Shown here piece after piece: positions 34,185-41,257 of a stretch of DNA of 64,000 nt; the stretch's first letter is position 1, and each line of letters starts with the position of its first letter. The position numbers were made by a program, and so were the translations under genes. The stretch lies in NCBI GenBank assembly GCA_018373675.1, contig JAHAGQ010000001.1, forward strand, positions 1-64,000, written 5' to 3'. The notes below the pieces were generated by a model. It was not told the origin of the DNA. It ran no database searches and worked only from the letters and a program-made list of their open reading frames with translations. This DNA comes from Collinsella sp. (GTDB lineage Bacteria > Actinomycetota > Coriobacteriia > Coriobacteriales > Coriobacteriaceae).

Positions 34185-35250
34185 GCCATATAACTCGATC
34201 GCGAATGTACGCGCCCAGCATGGGCACGGTAAACCGGACGAGGCCGTATCCGGCAGCTTCGATGACGCGCTCGCGAATCAGGCTTGCGCGATATTTACTC
34301 GCCCAGCTCTGGGTACGCTCGCAGCGCTCAATGATATCCGCCATGCGCGTCGGTTTGCCCTCTTCAACCGCCATGGCCTCGATAAAGAGGCGCTGTGGAC
34401 TGCGCAGCCCGTAATACAGAGGCGCGTCAACCGCTTCGTAGAACTCGGAGACGGCATCCGCATGGCCATCCTCGACATCGCGCCTTTCGATGACCTGCGA
34501 GCTACGCCGGACAGCAGACCGCCACATGTAATATCCCACCAGCTGAACCATATAGGGATGCCCCATGCTCTTGTGCGCCGCAAGGTCCGCTGTCTCCGCG
34601 TCAACGTAAAGACCAGCGTCTTTGACCGTCTGGATATACGAATCGCGTACCTTGGGCAAAGATATCGCCTCCAGCGTACGCTGCTGGGCACGCCGCAAAA
34701 ACGTCACGCTCGGCTCTTCGAGCAGATCGTCAACCATACTGGGCAAGCCAGCGAACACCAGCGCAAGACCGCGCTGGTCGCTATCGGGCAAGCCCGTGGC
34801 ATCCTGGTCTCCGAGCAACTGCTGATAGAGAACGGCAAGGGCCGCCAGTTCCTCGATAGACGCCGATTGTGCCTCGTCAATCGCAAACAGTATGCCCTTG
34901 CCTGGACCGAGCTTCTTGAGGCGCTCGTTGACCAGCCCTCGCAACGTTTCGCCCTTTGCTCGCGCCGCCTCGACCGACATCCGGCCAAACGACGGACCGA
35001 ACTCCATTGACGTCACAACGGGCTTATTCGAGCGAAGCGCGTCGGCTAAGCGGTCGCATAAGCCAAGCGAAGCGGAATCGGAGATAACCGCCCATCCGCG
35101 CTCGCTGGCTAGACGTTGCAGCTCCCGCAGGAGAACCGTTTTGCCGCAGCCGCGGTTTCCCGTAATGAGCATGAGCCTACCCGGCGCTCCGGCGCCGTTG
35201 TCGAGTCCTTCCTCAAAATCTTCGATGACCGACTCTCGACCGATGAGCAT
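34177..35250 (-). CDS. AAA-type ATPase with a 5-bp frameshift near its start
   Basis: The 357-aa ATP-binding protein has Walker A GNRGCGKT and Walker B LFAIDEAQ, followed by a winged-helix-like C terminus as in Orc1/Cdc6-like AAA proteins of actinobacteria. The expected start with GGAGG lies at 35294, but AATCC is repeated twice directly after that ATG and puts the gene out of frame. With one AATCC the protein would begin MNPFKPTAGKRPPMLIG. As it stands, translation would have to start at the internal ATG 35250, which has no clear ribosome-binding site. The gene may be switched off, expressed weakly, or phase-variable. Confidence 0.8.
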   Translation of the reverse strand: MLIGRESVIEDFEEGLDNGAGAPGRLMLITGNRGCGKTVLLRELQRLASERGWAVISDSASLGLCDRLADALRSNKPVVTSMEFGPSFGRMSVEAARAKGETLRGLVNERLKKLGPGKGILFAIDEAQSASIEELAALAVLYQQLLGDQDATGLPDSDQRGLALVFAGLPSMVDDLLEEPSVTFLRRAQQRTLEAISLPKVRDSYIQTVKDAGLYVDAETADLAAHKSMGHPYMVQLVGYYMWRSAVRRSSQVIERRDVEDGHADAVSEFYEAVDAPLYYGLRSPQRLFIEAMAVEEGKPTRMADIIERCERTQSWASKYRASLIRERVIEAAGYGLVRFTVPMLGAYIRDRVIWHE

Positions 35251-35281
35251 CGGAGGCCGCTTGCCTGCCGTTGGCTTAAAG

Positions 35282-35291
35282 GGATTGGATT
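35282..35291. repeat. Tandem GGATT duplication (AATCC on the coding strand)
   Basis: GGATT occurs at 35282-35286 and 35287-35291, directly beside the ATG complement at 35292-35294. The second copy shifts the ATPase reading frame. Confidence 0.85.
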
Positions 35292-35330
35292 CATGTCGGC
35301 CTCCTCGGATCGGTAAATCCTGGTAACAGT

Positions 35331-35360
35331 TATACCAACTTATACCGAGTTATACCAACT
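35331..35360. repeat. Three 10-bp tandem repeats (TATACCRASY type)
   Basis: TATACCAACT, TATACCGAGT and TATACCAACT follow one another exactly, one helical turn each. They lie between the TetM-like and ATPase genes and include the TetM-like stop codon. On the minus strand they read GGTATAA, which could act as operator or -10 elements. Confidence 0.7.
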
Positions 35361-37391
35361 GAATCTGACAAAGGGGCTGCCCCTCTGTAACATGTGGCCG
35401 AAAAACTCGGCGTCTGCTGCTCGCCAGGGGCGGAAGGTGGCGGGATCGATCTTTACGTGCGCCGCGGCGGGTACGTCGTACCATTTGACCGTGTAACCAG
35501 CGCCGTGAGAGCAAAAGACCGAGTCGGGCGTGTTGGGCAGATCGGCCTCGGGCTCATAGGCGGCCGTCTCGATTACGCGCTCGGCATCATGGCAAGCCGC
35601 ATAGCCGGCGAACTCCAGGTACAGATGCCCGCGACCGCTCGTGTAGGCAGCTACCTCCAGGGCATAGTCCTGCACCTCGGATGCCGGCACGCGACCCACA
35701 AGCTTCGCCCGGTCCCCCGTCATCGTCGGTGGCTCGTACTCGGCACCCATGCGCGTGGCATCCGAGAGCGCCCGGCCCACGCACTCCCCCGGCACCTCGA
35801 GCTCAAAGTGGTACCACGGCTCCAACAGCACCGCCGCGCCAGCCTCACGCGCCTGCATGAGCCCCTGGCGAATCGCGCGGTACGTGGCCTGGCGAAAATC
35901 GCCGCCCTCGGTGTGTTTGGCATGCGCACGGCCGCCCGTGAGCGTAATGCGCACATCGGTGATGGGCGAGCCGGTCAGCACGCCCAGGTGATCGCGCTCC
36001 ATGGCGTTGGTGAGTGCCAGACGCTGCCAGTTAAGATCGAGCTCATCGGTCGAGGTCACGGTGCCAAACTGCACGCCCGAACCCGCCGGCAACGGCTCCA
36101 GACGCAGATGCACCTCGGCATAGTGGCGCAGTGGCTCAAAGTGGCCCACGCCCTCGACCGGCTGCGAAATAGTCTCCTTATAGAGAATGCCGCCAGACTC
36201 AAACGCAACCGAAAGGCCAAAGCGATCGGCCAACACCCGCTGCACGACCTCGAGCTGCACCGCCCCCATAAGCTGCAGATGTATTTGTTCAAGATGGGTG
36301 TTCCAGCCTACGCCGAGCATGGGATCTTCGTCCGCCAACTCAGTCAGCGCTTTGAACACCGCGTGGACATCGTGTTCGCCCGGAAGCACCGTATAGGTGA
36401 GGACCGGCGCAATGACGGGCGCATCGCACGCAGGTTCCGCGCCCAGAGCGTCCCCTGGGCGAACGTGCGCAAGGCCCGTCACGGCACAAATGCCGCCAGC
36501 AGCAACTTCTTGGGCAAGCTCATACTTCTCGCCGTTATAGATGCGTACCTGATCGACCTTCTGCTCCCATGCCTCGGCACCGGAACGTCCGTTAATCACC
36601 TGTTTGGCATGCAGCGTGCCGCCGGTCACTTTAACCCAAGCCAAGCGCTCGCCGCGGTCCCCGCGGCTGACGCGATAGACGCGGGCGGCAAACTCCGGGA
36701 GCCACGCCTGTTCGCGCATCAGCGCGCATATACCATCCAACAGCTCGTCCACACCTTGGTCCTTGAGCGCCGAGCCGGCAAAGCAGGGAAAGAGCTTGCG
36801 CTCAGCAACCATGCGCGACAGCGTCGCGGAGGAAAGCTCACCCGCCTCAAGAAACTCCTCGAGCGCCGCTTCGTCCAACGCAGCAGCGTCCTCCTGAACG
36901 GCGCCACCCGCCAGCAGTTCGTTGGCATCCAGGCACCCCTCAGAAAGACGTTGCCCAAGTTGTGCCAGCAAAACATCGCGGCCGGGATTCTCCAAATCGA
37001 TCTTGTTGATAAAGATGAACGTCGGGATGTCATAGCGCGCAAGCAGGCGCCACAGGGTTTCGGTGTGCCCCTGTACGCCATCGTTGGCGCCTACCACCAG
37101 AATCGCGTAGTCCAGGGCACGCAGCGTGCGCTCCGCCTCGGCAGAAAAATCGACATGGCCGGGAGCGTCCACGAGCATAACGTGGGTGTCACCATGGTCG
37201 AGCACAGCCTGCGACGAGAAGATCGTGATACCGCGCTCACGCTCAATCTCGTTCGTATCCAGATGCGAGTCGCCATCGTCAACGCGGCCGCGCTTGCGAA
37301 TGCGGCCCGCGTTAAACAGCATGGCCTCGGCCAACGTGGTCTTGCCGGCATCGACATGCGCCAAGATTCCAGCGACCGCTTGCTTCGACAT
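35340..37391 (-). CDS. TetM/EF-G-like ribosome-associated GTPase
   Basis: This 683-aa translation-factor GTPase has AHVDAGKTT, ERGITIF, DAPGHVDF and NKIDLE in the G domain, then EF-G-like domains II-V. It groups by sequence style with TetM/OtrA ribosomal protection proteins, but resistance cannot be claimed from sequence: the drug-displacing loop is not recognisably conserved. ATG at 37391 follows AGGAG. Its last 15 or so residues (after HML) are encoded by a family B repeat and the 10-bp tandem repeats, suggesting the natural stop was lost. Confidence 0.82.
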   Translation of the reverse strand: MSKQAVAGILAHVDAGKTTLAEAMLFNAGRIRKRGRVDDGDSHLDTNEIERERGITIFSSQAVLDHGDTHVMLVDAPGHVDFSAEAERTLRALDYAILVVGANDGVQGHTETLWRLLARYDIPTFIFINKIDLENPGRDVLLAQLGQRLSEGCLDANELLAGGAVQEDAAALDEAALEEFLEAGELSSATLSRMVAERKLFPCFAGSALKDQGVDELLDGICALMREQAWLPEFAARVYRVSRGDRGERLAWVKVTGGTLHAKQVINGRSGAEAWEQKVDQVRIYNGEKYELAQEVAAGGICAVTGLAHVRPGDALGAEPACDAPVIAPVLTYTVLPGEHDVHAVFKALTELADEDPMLGVGWNTHLEQIHLQLMGAVQLEVVQRVLADRFGLSVAFESGGILYKETISQPVEGVGHFEPLRHYAEVHLRLEPLPAGSGVQFGTVTSTDELDLNWQRLALTNAMERDHLGVLTGSPITDVRITLTGGRAHAKHTEGGDFRQATYRAIRQGLMQAREAGAAVLLEPWYHFELEVPGECVGRALSDATRMGAEYEPPTMTGDRAKLVGRVPASEVQDYALEVAAYTSGRGHLYLEFAGYAACHDAERVIETAAYEPEADLPNTPDSVFCSHGAGYTVKWYDVPAAAHVKIDPATFRPWRAADAEFFGHMLQRGSPFVRFSWYNSV
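35361..35393. repeat. Family B palindromic repeat, copy 2
   Basis: GAATCTGACAAAGGGGCTG and CCCCTCTGTAACATG form a less perfect version of the repeat at 31634-31668. It is read through as coding sequence at the 3' end of the TetM-like gene. Confidence 0.65.
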
Positions 37392-37578
37392 GGCTCTCCT
37401 CTTATTGCAAGCCCATCGCACGCGGCAACGGGCACCCTCGTTCCACACTGGATGATACAATTTACGGGCCGGCGGGCGAAGCGGGCCCTATCCCCCGACC
37501 GAGCTCATCGCCCCGCGTTGCCGCGCGGCGATTTTCGTAGGTTCGCGCCTTGCGAAAGCCGGCTTGCAAATCAGCACA

Positions 37579-37617
37579 GCGAACGAAAATGACCCCACCT
37601 GGGCCAGTTTCGTTCGC
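37579..37617. repeat. REP-like hairpin GCGAACGAAA / TTTCGTTCGC
   Basis: A perfect 10-bp inverted repeat flanks ATGACCCCACCTGGGCCAG. It lies downstream of the GNAT gene and upstream of the TetM-like gene. A further partial match, ATTTTCGT, lies near 37533. Confidence 0.55.
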
Positions 37618-37644
37618 ATGAATTATTGATATGAGGCGTCGCTC

Positions 37645-38133
37645 TTACGCCTCGCGCAGCCAGTCAAACGCAACACGCGGCGTACCGTCCGACACATATA
37701 CGATACCGGCGCGCTTAAACCCGGCCTTGGCAATGGCTCCCTGCATGGGCAGGTTGTCCTGATGTGTGTCGATGCGCAGGTGATCGGCACGCTCCTTGGC
37801 AAAGGCAAACATCGCGGCCGCGATACCGTGCACGGTGCCGTCGGATGCCACACGGTGCAGCACGGCGTACGGAGTGTCGCTACGCCATTGACCGTCCTCA
37901 ATTACGTCATAGCACTCGTCCGGGCCCGGTAAAAAGGCAAACGTCGCCACCACGCGACCATCGACTTCGCACACATAGCTGCCACCGGCGGCGATATCGG
38001 CAGCCAGCTGCTCGGCAGAAGGCGTGCCCTCGGGCCACTGCGTGGCGTTGCCATGCGCGCGCATAAAGGCGCGGGCCGCGTCATAGATAGCCATGACGGC
38101 GGGAATGTCGGTATCGAGGGTTTTTCTGATCAT
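37645..38133 (-). CDS. GNAT-family N-acetyltransferase
   Basis: The 162-aa protein shows the GNAT fold: an N-terminal RKTLDTDIPAVMAIYDAARAFM, a central YVCEVDGRVVATFAFL, VASDGTVHGIAAAMFAFAKERADHLRIDTHQDNLPMQ (acetyl-CoA pyrophosphate loop), and YVSDGTPRVAFDW at the end. The substrate is unknown. ATG at 38133 is one codon after a GTG; GAGG lies upstream. Confidence 0.85.
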   Translation of the reverse strand: MIRKTLDTDIPAVMAIYDAARAFMRAHGNATQWPEGTPSAEQLAADIAAGGSYVCEVDGRVVATFAFLPGPDECYDVIEDGQWRSDTPYAVLHRVASDGTVHGIAAAMFAFAKERADHLRIDTHQDNLPMQGAIAKAGFKRAGIVYVSDGTPRVAFDWLREA

Positions 38134-38154
38134 CACGCGGCGACCTCACGTTTA

Positions 38155-38186
38155 TTGGTATCACTTTGATTGAGCAATGATACCAA
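38155..38186. promoter_or_regulatory. Inverted repeat TTGGTATCA-N14-TGATACCAA
   Basis: Perfect 9-bp arms lie between the divergent GNAT and small zinc-protein genes. The arms could be an operator or overlapping promoter elements. Confidence 0.5.
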
Positions 38187-38204
38187 CGTTTGGAGAGGGG
38201 CGCG

Positions 38205-38507
38205 ATGCAGATGGGAAGCAAAAAGCGAGCCGCCTGGTCAAAGGCCAAAAGCGAGTTTTTGGGCGCTGCCACCGGCGGCGATATGAGCTACCTGTTTGCG
38301 CGCGAAGACGAGCGCCGCGACGCCCTGAACGCCGAGCGCAATGAAGCCTGGCGCTACAAGTCGTGCGAACGCAAAAACCGTTACGATACGCGCGCCGAGG
38401 CCGAGGCAGTTATGGCCGACTGCGAAAACCGCGGGCGGCGTGGTTTGGCCTGCTACAAATGCGAATACTGCGGTGGATGGCACCTGACGTCGCACCCATG
38501 GAAATAG
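38205..38507 (+). CDS. Small protein with CxxC...H zinc-ribbon-like C terminus
   Basis: I do not recognise this 100-aa protein by name. The N-terminal half is basic and charged (SKKRAAWSKAKSEFL, FAREDERRDALNAERNEAW). The C-terminal half has KSCERKNRYDTRAEAEAVMADCENRG and then ACYKCEYCGGWHLTSH, a likely zinc-binding CxxCxxxH cluster seen in small phage and actinobacterial hypothetical proteins. It may bind nucleic acid. ATG at 38205 follows GGAGAGGGG. Confidence 0.8.
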   Translation: MQMGSKKRAAWSKAKSEFLGAATGGDMSYLFAREDERRDALNAERNEAWRYKSCERKNRYDTRAEAEAVMADCENRGRRGLACYKCEYCGGWHLTSHPWK

Positions 38508-38521
38508 ACGCCGCATCGGCA

Positions 38522-38540
38522 CGGCGCTAGCGAAGCGCCG
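38522..38540. terminator. Short hairpin between convergent genes
   Basis: CGGCGCT (38522-38528) pairs with AGCGCCG (38534-38540) between the small zinc-protein gene and rsmJ. No T run follows. Confidence 0.45.
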
Positions 38541-38555
38541 GTAATCGCACGCAAG

Positions 38556-39260
38556 TTACGGGCGCGGCGGCACTAACACATCGTAGCGAACGGCCTTGCC
38601 CGCAAGCTGATAGCTCGGCTTAACGCCGGCAAGCAGTGGCCCCTTCACCGGTCGCTTGATAACGACCTTGCGCGGGTGCGCCGCAAGCGCAGCTTCGACC
38701 AGCGTCTCCTCATCGGCACACGGCTGTTCCAGATGATGCAAAAGTTGGAACTTCTTTTTCACCGCCGCGCTCTTGGTGCGCTCGGGAAACATGGGGTCCA
38801 GATACACCACGTCGGGGGCGGCAAGCTCGCCCCGCCCGATCAGCTCAGCCGTATGGCGAAGGCCGGTAATACTGTCCTCGCCCGCATGTAAGCGCATGCG
38901 CGCCACGGCTGTCGCAAGCGCCGGATCATCTGCCGCGCGGTCCAAGGCATCCTTGAGGAGCGCCGCAATCACGCAATCCTGCTCATACAAATCGACCGCA
39001 AAGCCCGCGGCCGCGAGCAGCAGCGAATCCTCGCCAAAGCCTGCCGTGGCGTCAATTGCCCACGGCCGCTCGATGCCTTTTGCACGCGCAGCCTTCACCA
39101 ACAGTTCTTGCTGCAGACGGCCCTGCTTGAGTCGCGGCAGCATGCGGCCAAAATCGGCACGCAGCTCCATCGTGCCGTCGGTGAGCGTGAGGCCCTCGGG
39201 CTTCCCGGTCAGCTCAAGCCCCGCGGCCCGAGCAACAGAAAAGGGATCGACGACGCCCAT
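38556..39260 (-). CDS. rsmJ: 16S rRNA (guanine-1516-N2)-methyltransferase RsmJ
   Basis: The 234-aa class I methyltransferase has WAIDATAGFGEDSLLLAAAGF (SAM site) and VVYLDPMFPERTKSAAVKKKFQ, typical of RsmJ/YhiQ, plus a C-terminal KRPVKGP. It modifies the small ribosomal subunit RNA. ATG at 39260 follows AGGAGT. Confidence 0.9.
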   Translation of the reverse strand: MGVVDPFSVARAAGLELTGKPEGLTLTDGTMELRADFGRMLPRLKQGRLQQELLVKAARAKGIERPWAIDATAGFGEDSLLLAAAGFAVDLYEQDCVIAALLKDALDRAADDPALATAVARMRLHAGEDSITGLRHTAELIGRGELAAPDVVYLDPMFPERTKSAAVKKKFQLLHHLEQPCADEETLVEAALAAHPRKVVIKRPVKGPLLAGVKPSYQLAGKAVRYDVLVPPRP

Positions 39261-39323
39261 GGGTACTCCTTAGCAAGCAAAACGAATACGTGGGCGCCGT
39301 TCATGACGACACCCAACCGTCCG

Positions 39324-39467
39324 CTATTGTCCCACATGTGACATGGCCCACAGCATCCCAATGCAAAGCACCGCCATCAATCCCGTGCACACGGCAGCGA
39401 TCACGGAATCACTCATGCGCCTTCCCAACGACCGCGGCTCACGCACTTGCCCTGCTCCGTACATCAT
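39324..39467 (-). CDS. 47-residue single-pass membrane protein
   Basis: A short gene with a strong site (AAGGAGGAGCC) before ATGATG encodes 47 residues: a polar N terminus, then one hydrophobic helix (SVIAAVCTGLMAVLCIGMLW). An open frame to 39533 would ignore the ribosome-binding site. It sits upstream of rsmJ on the same strand. Function unknown. Confidence 0.65.
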   Translation of the reverse strand: MMYGAGQVREPRSLGRRMSDSVIAAVCTGLMAVLCIGMLWAMSHVGQ

Positions 39468-39624
39468 GGCTCCTCCTTGAGACCAGCTCCTTGTTACGAC
39501 CTCATCATCGCAGCGCCGCACATGAGCTGCCATCGATTTGGCTTACGTCCAGCTTTCCTTTTTGAAAGGTTGGACCGTACAGGCAAGAGACGCTTTCAAA
39601 CGCATGCATCGCCGCGTTGAACTA

Positions 39625-39655
39625 CAATGTGCTTCACCATATGTGCAGCACATTG
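39625..39655. promoter_or_regulatory. Inverted repeat CAATGTGC-N15-GCACATTG
   Basis: Perfect 8-bp arms lie about 40 bases upstream of the start of the four-helix membrane protein gene and could be an operator. Confidence 0.45.
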
Positions 39656-39695
39656 GGTGCGCCAAGTTGGCGTACTCGTATCGAAAGGACCAGCC

Positions 39696-40097
39696 ATGAG
39701 CTTCACTCGCAAGACTCTCAAAATCCTTGCTCTCATCTACTTTGTTTTGGGTATCGCCAGCCTCGTCACCGCCGGCGTCGGTATCGCCACGGGCGGTCTC
39801 GATTCCACGTACGGTTCGTACGCCACGCTCGCAGCGGTCGTGCTTATCGCCAAGGGTCTCGTCGACCTTGCCGCAGGCGTCGCCGGTATCAAGGGCGCCA
39901 ACAAGCCTTCGCAGGTGGACGGCGCGTTTAAGCTCGGTATTGTTGCCGCGGTCGCCACGCTTGCCCAAGCGGTGCTCACGCTTCCCGCGTTTGGCGGCGA
40001 CGCCATCAACTTTGGCGCCTTTGTCATCGTGGTGTACGACCTGTTCTTTGTTCAGCAGGCACACGCCGTTAAGGCCGAGAACAAGGACCGCCTATAA
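39696..40097 (+). CDS. Four-helix membrane protein of unknown function
   Basis: This 133-aa protein has four hydrophobic segments (ILALIYFVLGIASLVTAGVGI, TLAAVVLIAKGLVDLAAGVAGI, LGIVAAVATLAQAVLTL, FGAFVIVVYDLFFV), as in small DUF-type membrane proteins of gut actinobacteria and firmicutes. Function is not known. ATG at 39696 follows GAAAGGA. A terminator follows the gene. Confidence 0.82.
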   Translation: MSFTRKTLKILALIYFVLGIASLVTAGVGIATGGLDSTYGSYATLAAVVLIAKGLVDLAAGVAGIKGANKPSQVDGAFKLGIVAAVATLAQAVLTLPAFGGDAINFGAFVIVVYDLFFVQQAHAVKAENKDRL

Positions 40098-40136
40098 GCG
40101 CTCGCTTCTCATAACCTCTGCAGCCAAGCAACTAAA

Positions 40137-40174
40137 AAGGGCCGATCGCGCATCTCCGCGGTCGGCCCTTTACG
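40137..40174 (+). terminator. Terminator after the four-helix membrane protein
   Basis: AAAAGGGCCGA pairs with TCGGCCCTTT around an internal CGCG-rich loop. Confidence 0.82.
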
Positions 40175-40189
40175 TTTGCCCAGATAAAA

Positions 40190-40224
40190 CCTACCAAAAT
40201 AAACCTGTCCCTTTTTGGCAGGTT
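40190..40224. repeat. Family A palindromic repeat, copy 2
   Basis: ACCTACCAAAA and TTTTTGGCAGGT flank TAAACCTGTCCC, differing from the copy at 25423-25457 by one base in the left arm. It ends 1 base before the rlmA stop codon. Confidence 0.75.
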
Positions 40225-40225
40225 G

Positions 40226-41041
40226 TTAGCTGTGGCGGTACTCGGCGATGATGAAGTCGATGTCAGTCTGAAGGGTATCGAGGTTTGCCAGGCGCTCTTT
40301 GTCGGCGGGGCGCGTGCGGTAGTAGTACGGCGTCATCTGGAACACCGCCTCGATGTCCGCTTGGGTCTGAAGCGTAATATTCGCAGACACCCGCTGCGTT
40401 CCGACCAACTCGAGCTCGGTGGTCTGCGGCAGCTTCTCGTCATTAAGATATGGCGTGTCGTAGAGCACCTCCTTGAGCCCAAACAAATGACGGGCACCCG
40501 GCACCACGGTATAGAGTGAGCCCTCTGGCGCCAGCACGCGGGCAAACTCACGCTCGTTAAAGGGAGCGAAGAGCTCGGTCACCATATCGAAGGCGCCGTC
40601 CGCCACGGGGATGTCCTTCATGTTGGCCACGAAATAGGTCGCATCGCCGCGCTTGGCGGCCAGGCGCACCATCTCTTTGCCCAAGTCGAACCCGTAAGCG
40701 CCCACGCCCGGCACCGCGCCCATGGCACTCGTGTAATAGCCCTCGCCACAGCAAATATCGAGCAACGTCATGGGGCCGTTCGTAGGCGCAGCGCGCCCAG
40801 ACACCTGCTTGCGCACCAGCTCGACCATCGCATCGCGCAACGGCGCGTAGTATCCACGGTTCAAAAAGTCACGACGGCTGCGCGCCTGCGACTTGGGATC
40901 GCCCATGGAGTCGCCGCTCTTGGACGAGCGCAATAGATATAGATAGCCCTCGCGCGCACGGTCAAACCGGTGCCCACCCGCGCATGCAGCACCGCGTTCG
41001 TCATCCACCAGCGGCTCATGGCAAACGGGACACAACAACAT
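40226..41041 (-). CDS. rlmA: 23S rRNA (guanine-N1)-methyltransferase, RlmA family
   Basis: The 271-aa protein begins with a zinc finger, LLCPVCHEPL...CAGGHRFDRAREGYLYLL, as in RlmA/RrmA proteins that methylate helix 35 of 23S rRNA (G745 or G748), followed by a class I SAM domain (LLDICCGEGYYTSAM). Whether it is the I or II type cannot be told. ATG at 41041 follows GGAGT. Confidence 0.88.
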   Translation of the reverse strand: MLLCPVCHEPLVDDERGAACAGGHRFDRAREGYLYLLRSSKSGDSMGDPKSQARSRRDFLNRGYYAPLRDAMVELVRKQVSGRAAPTNGPMTLLDICCGEGYYTSAMGAVPGVGAYGFDLGKEMVRLAAKRGDATYFVANMKDIPVADGAFDMVTELFAPFNEREFARVLAPEGSLYTVVPGARHLFGLKEVLYDTPYLNDEKLPQTTELELVGTQRVSANITLQTQADIEAVFQMTPYYYRTRPADKERLANLDTLQTDIDFIIAEYRHS

Positions 41042-41097
41042 GGCAACTCCTTAGCGCGAACAACACAACGCCCACCATTGTCGCACGCCTTCCCCAC

Positions 41098-41128
41098 CTA
41101 GTCATTGGGGACGTTCTTGAATGACTAG
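41098..41128. repeat. Family C palindromic repeat, locus 1
   Basis: CTAGTCATT (41098-41106) and AATGACTAG (41120-41128) flank GGGGACGTTCTTG. A degenerate relative with GTGTCCCC and AACGTCCC follows at about 41143-41170. It lies between the divergent rlmA and MATE genes. Confidence 0.75.
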
Positions 41129-41257
41129 TTAGAAGAGATAAGGAGTGTCCCCAGCTGCCGACAGAAAAGGAACGTCCCTAAGTGCTGGCTGGTTGCATTA
41201 GGAGTATCATCGTCTGCGCAAATAAGCACGATATAGCATGTTAGAGATTGAGAGCGT

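Noticed and set aside
35340..37391. Calling the TetM-like gene a tetracycline-resistance gene
   Set aside because: Only general EF-G/TetM-like features are visible and the drug-displacing loop is not clearly conserved.
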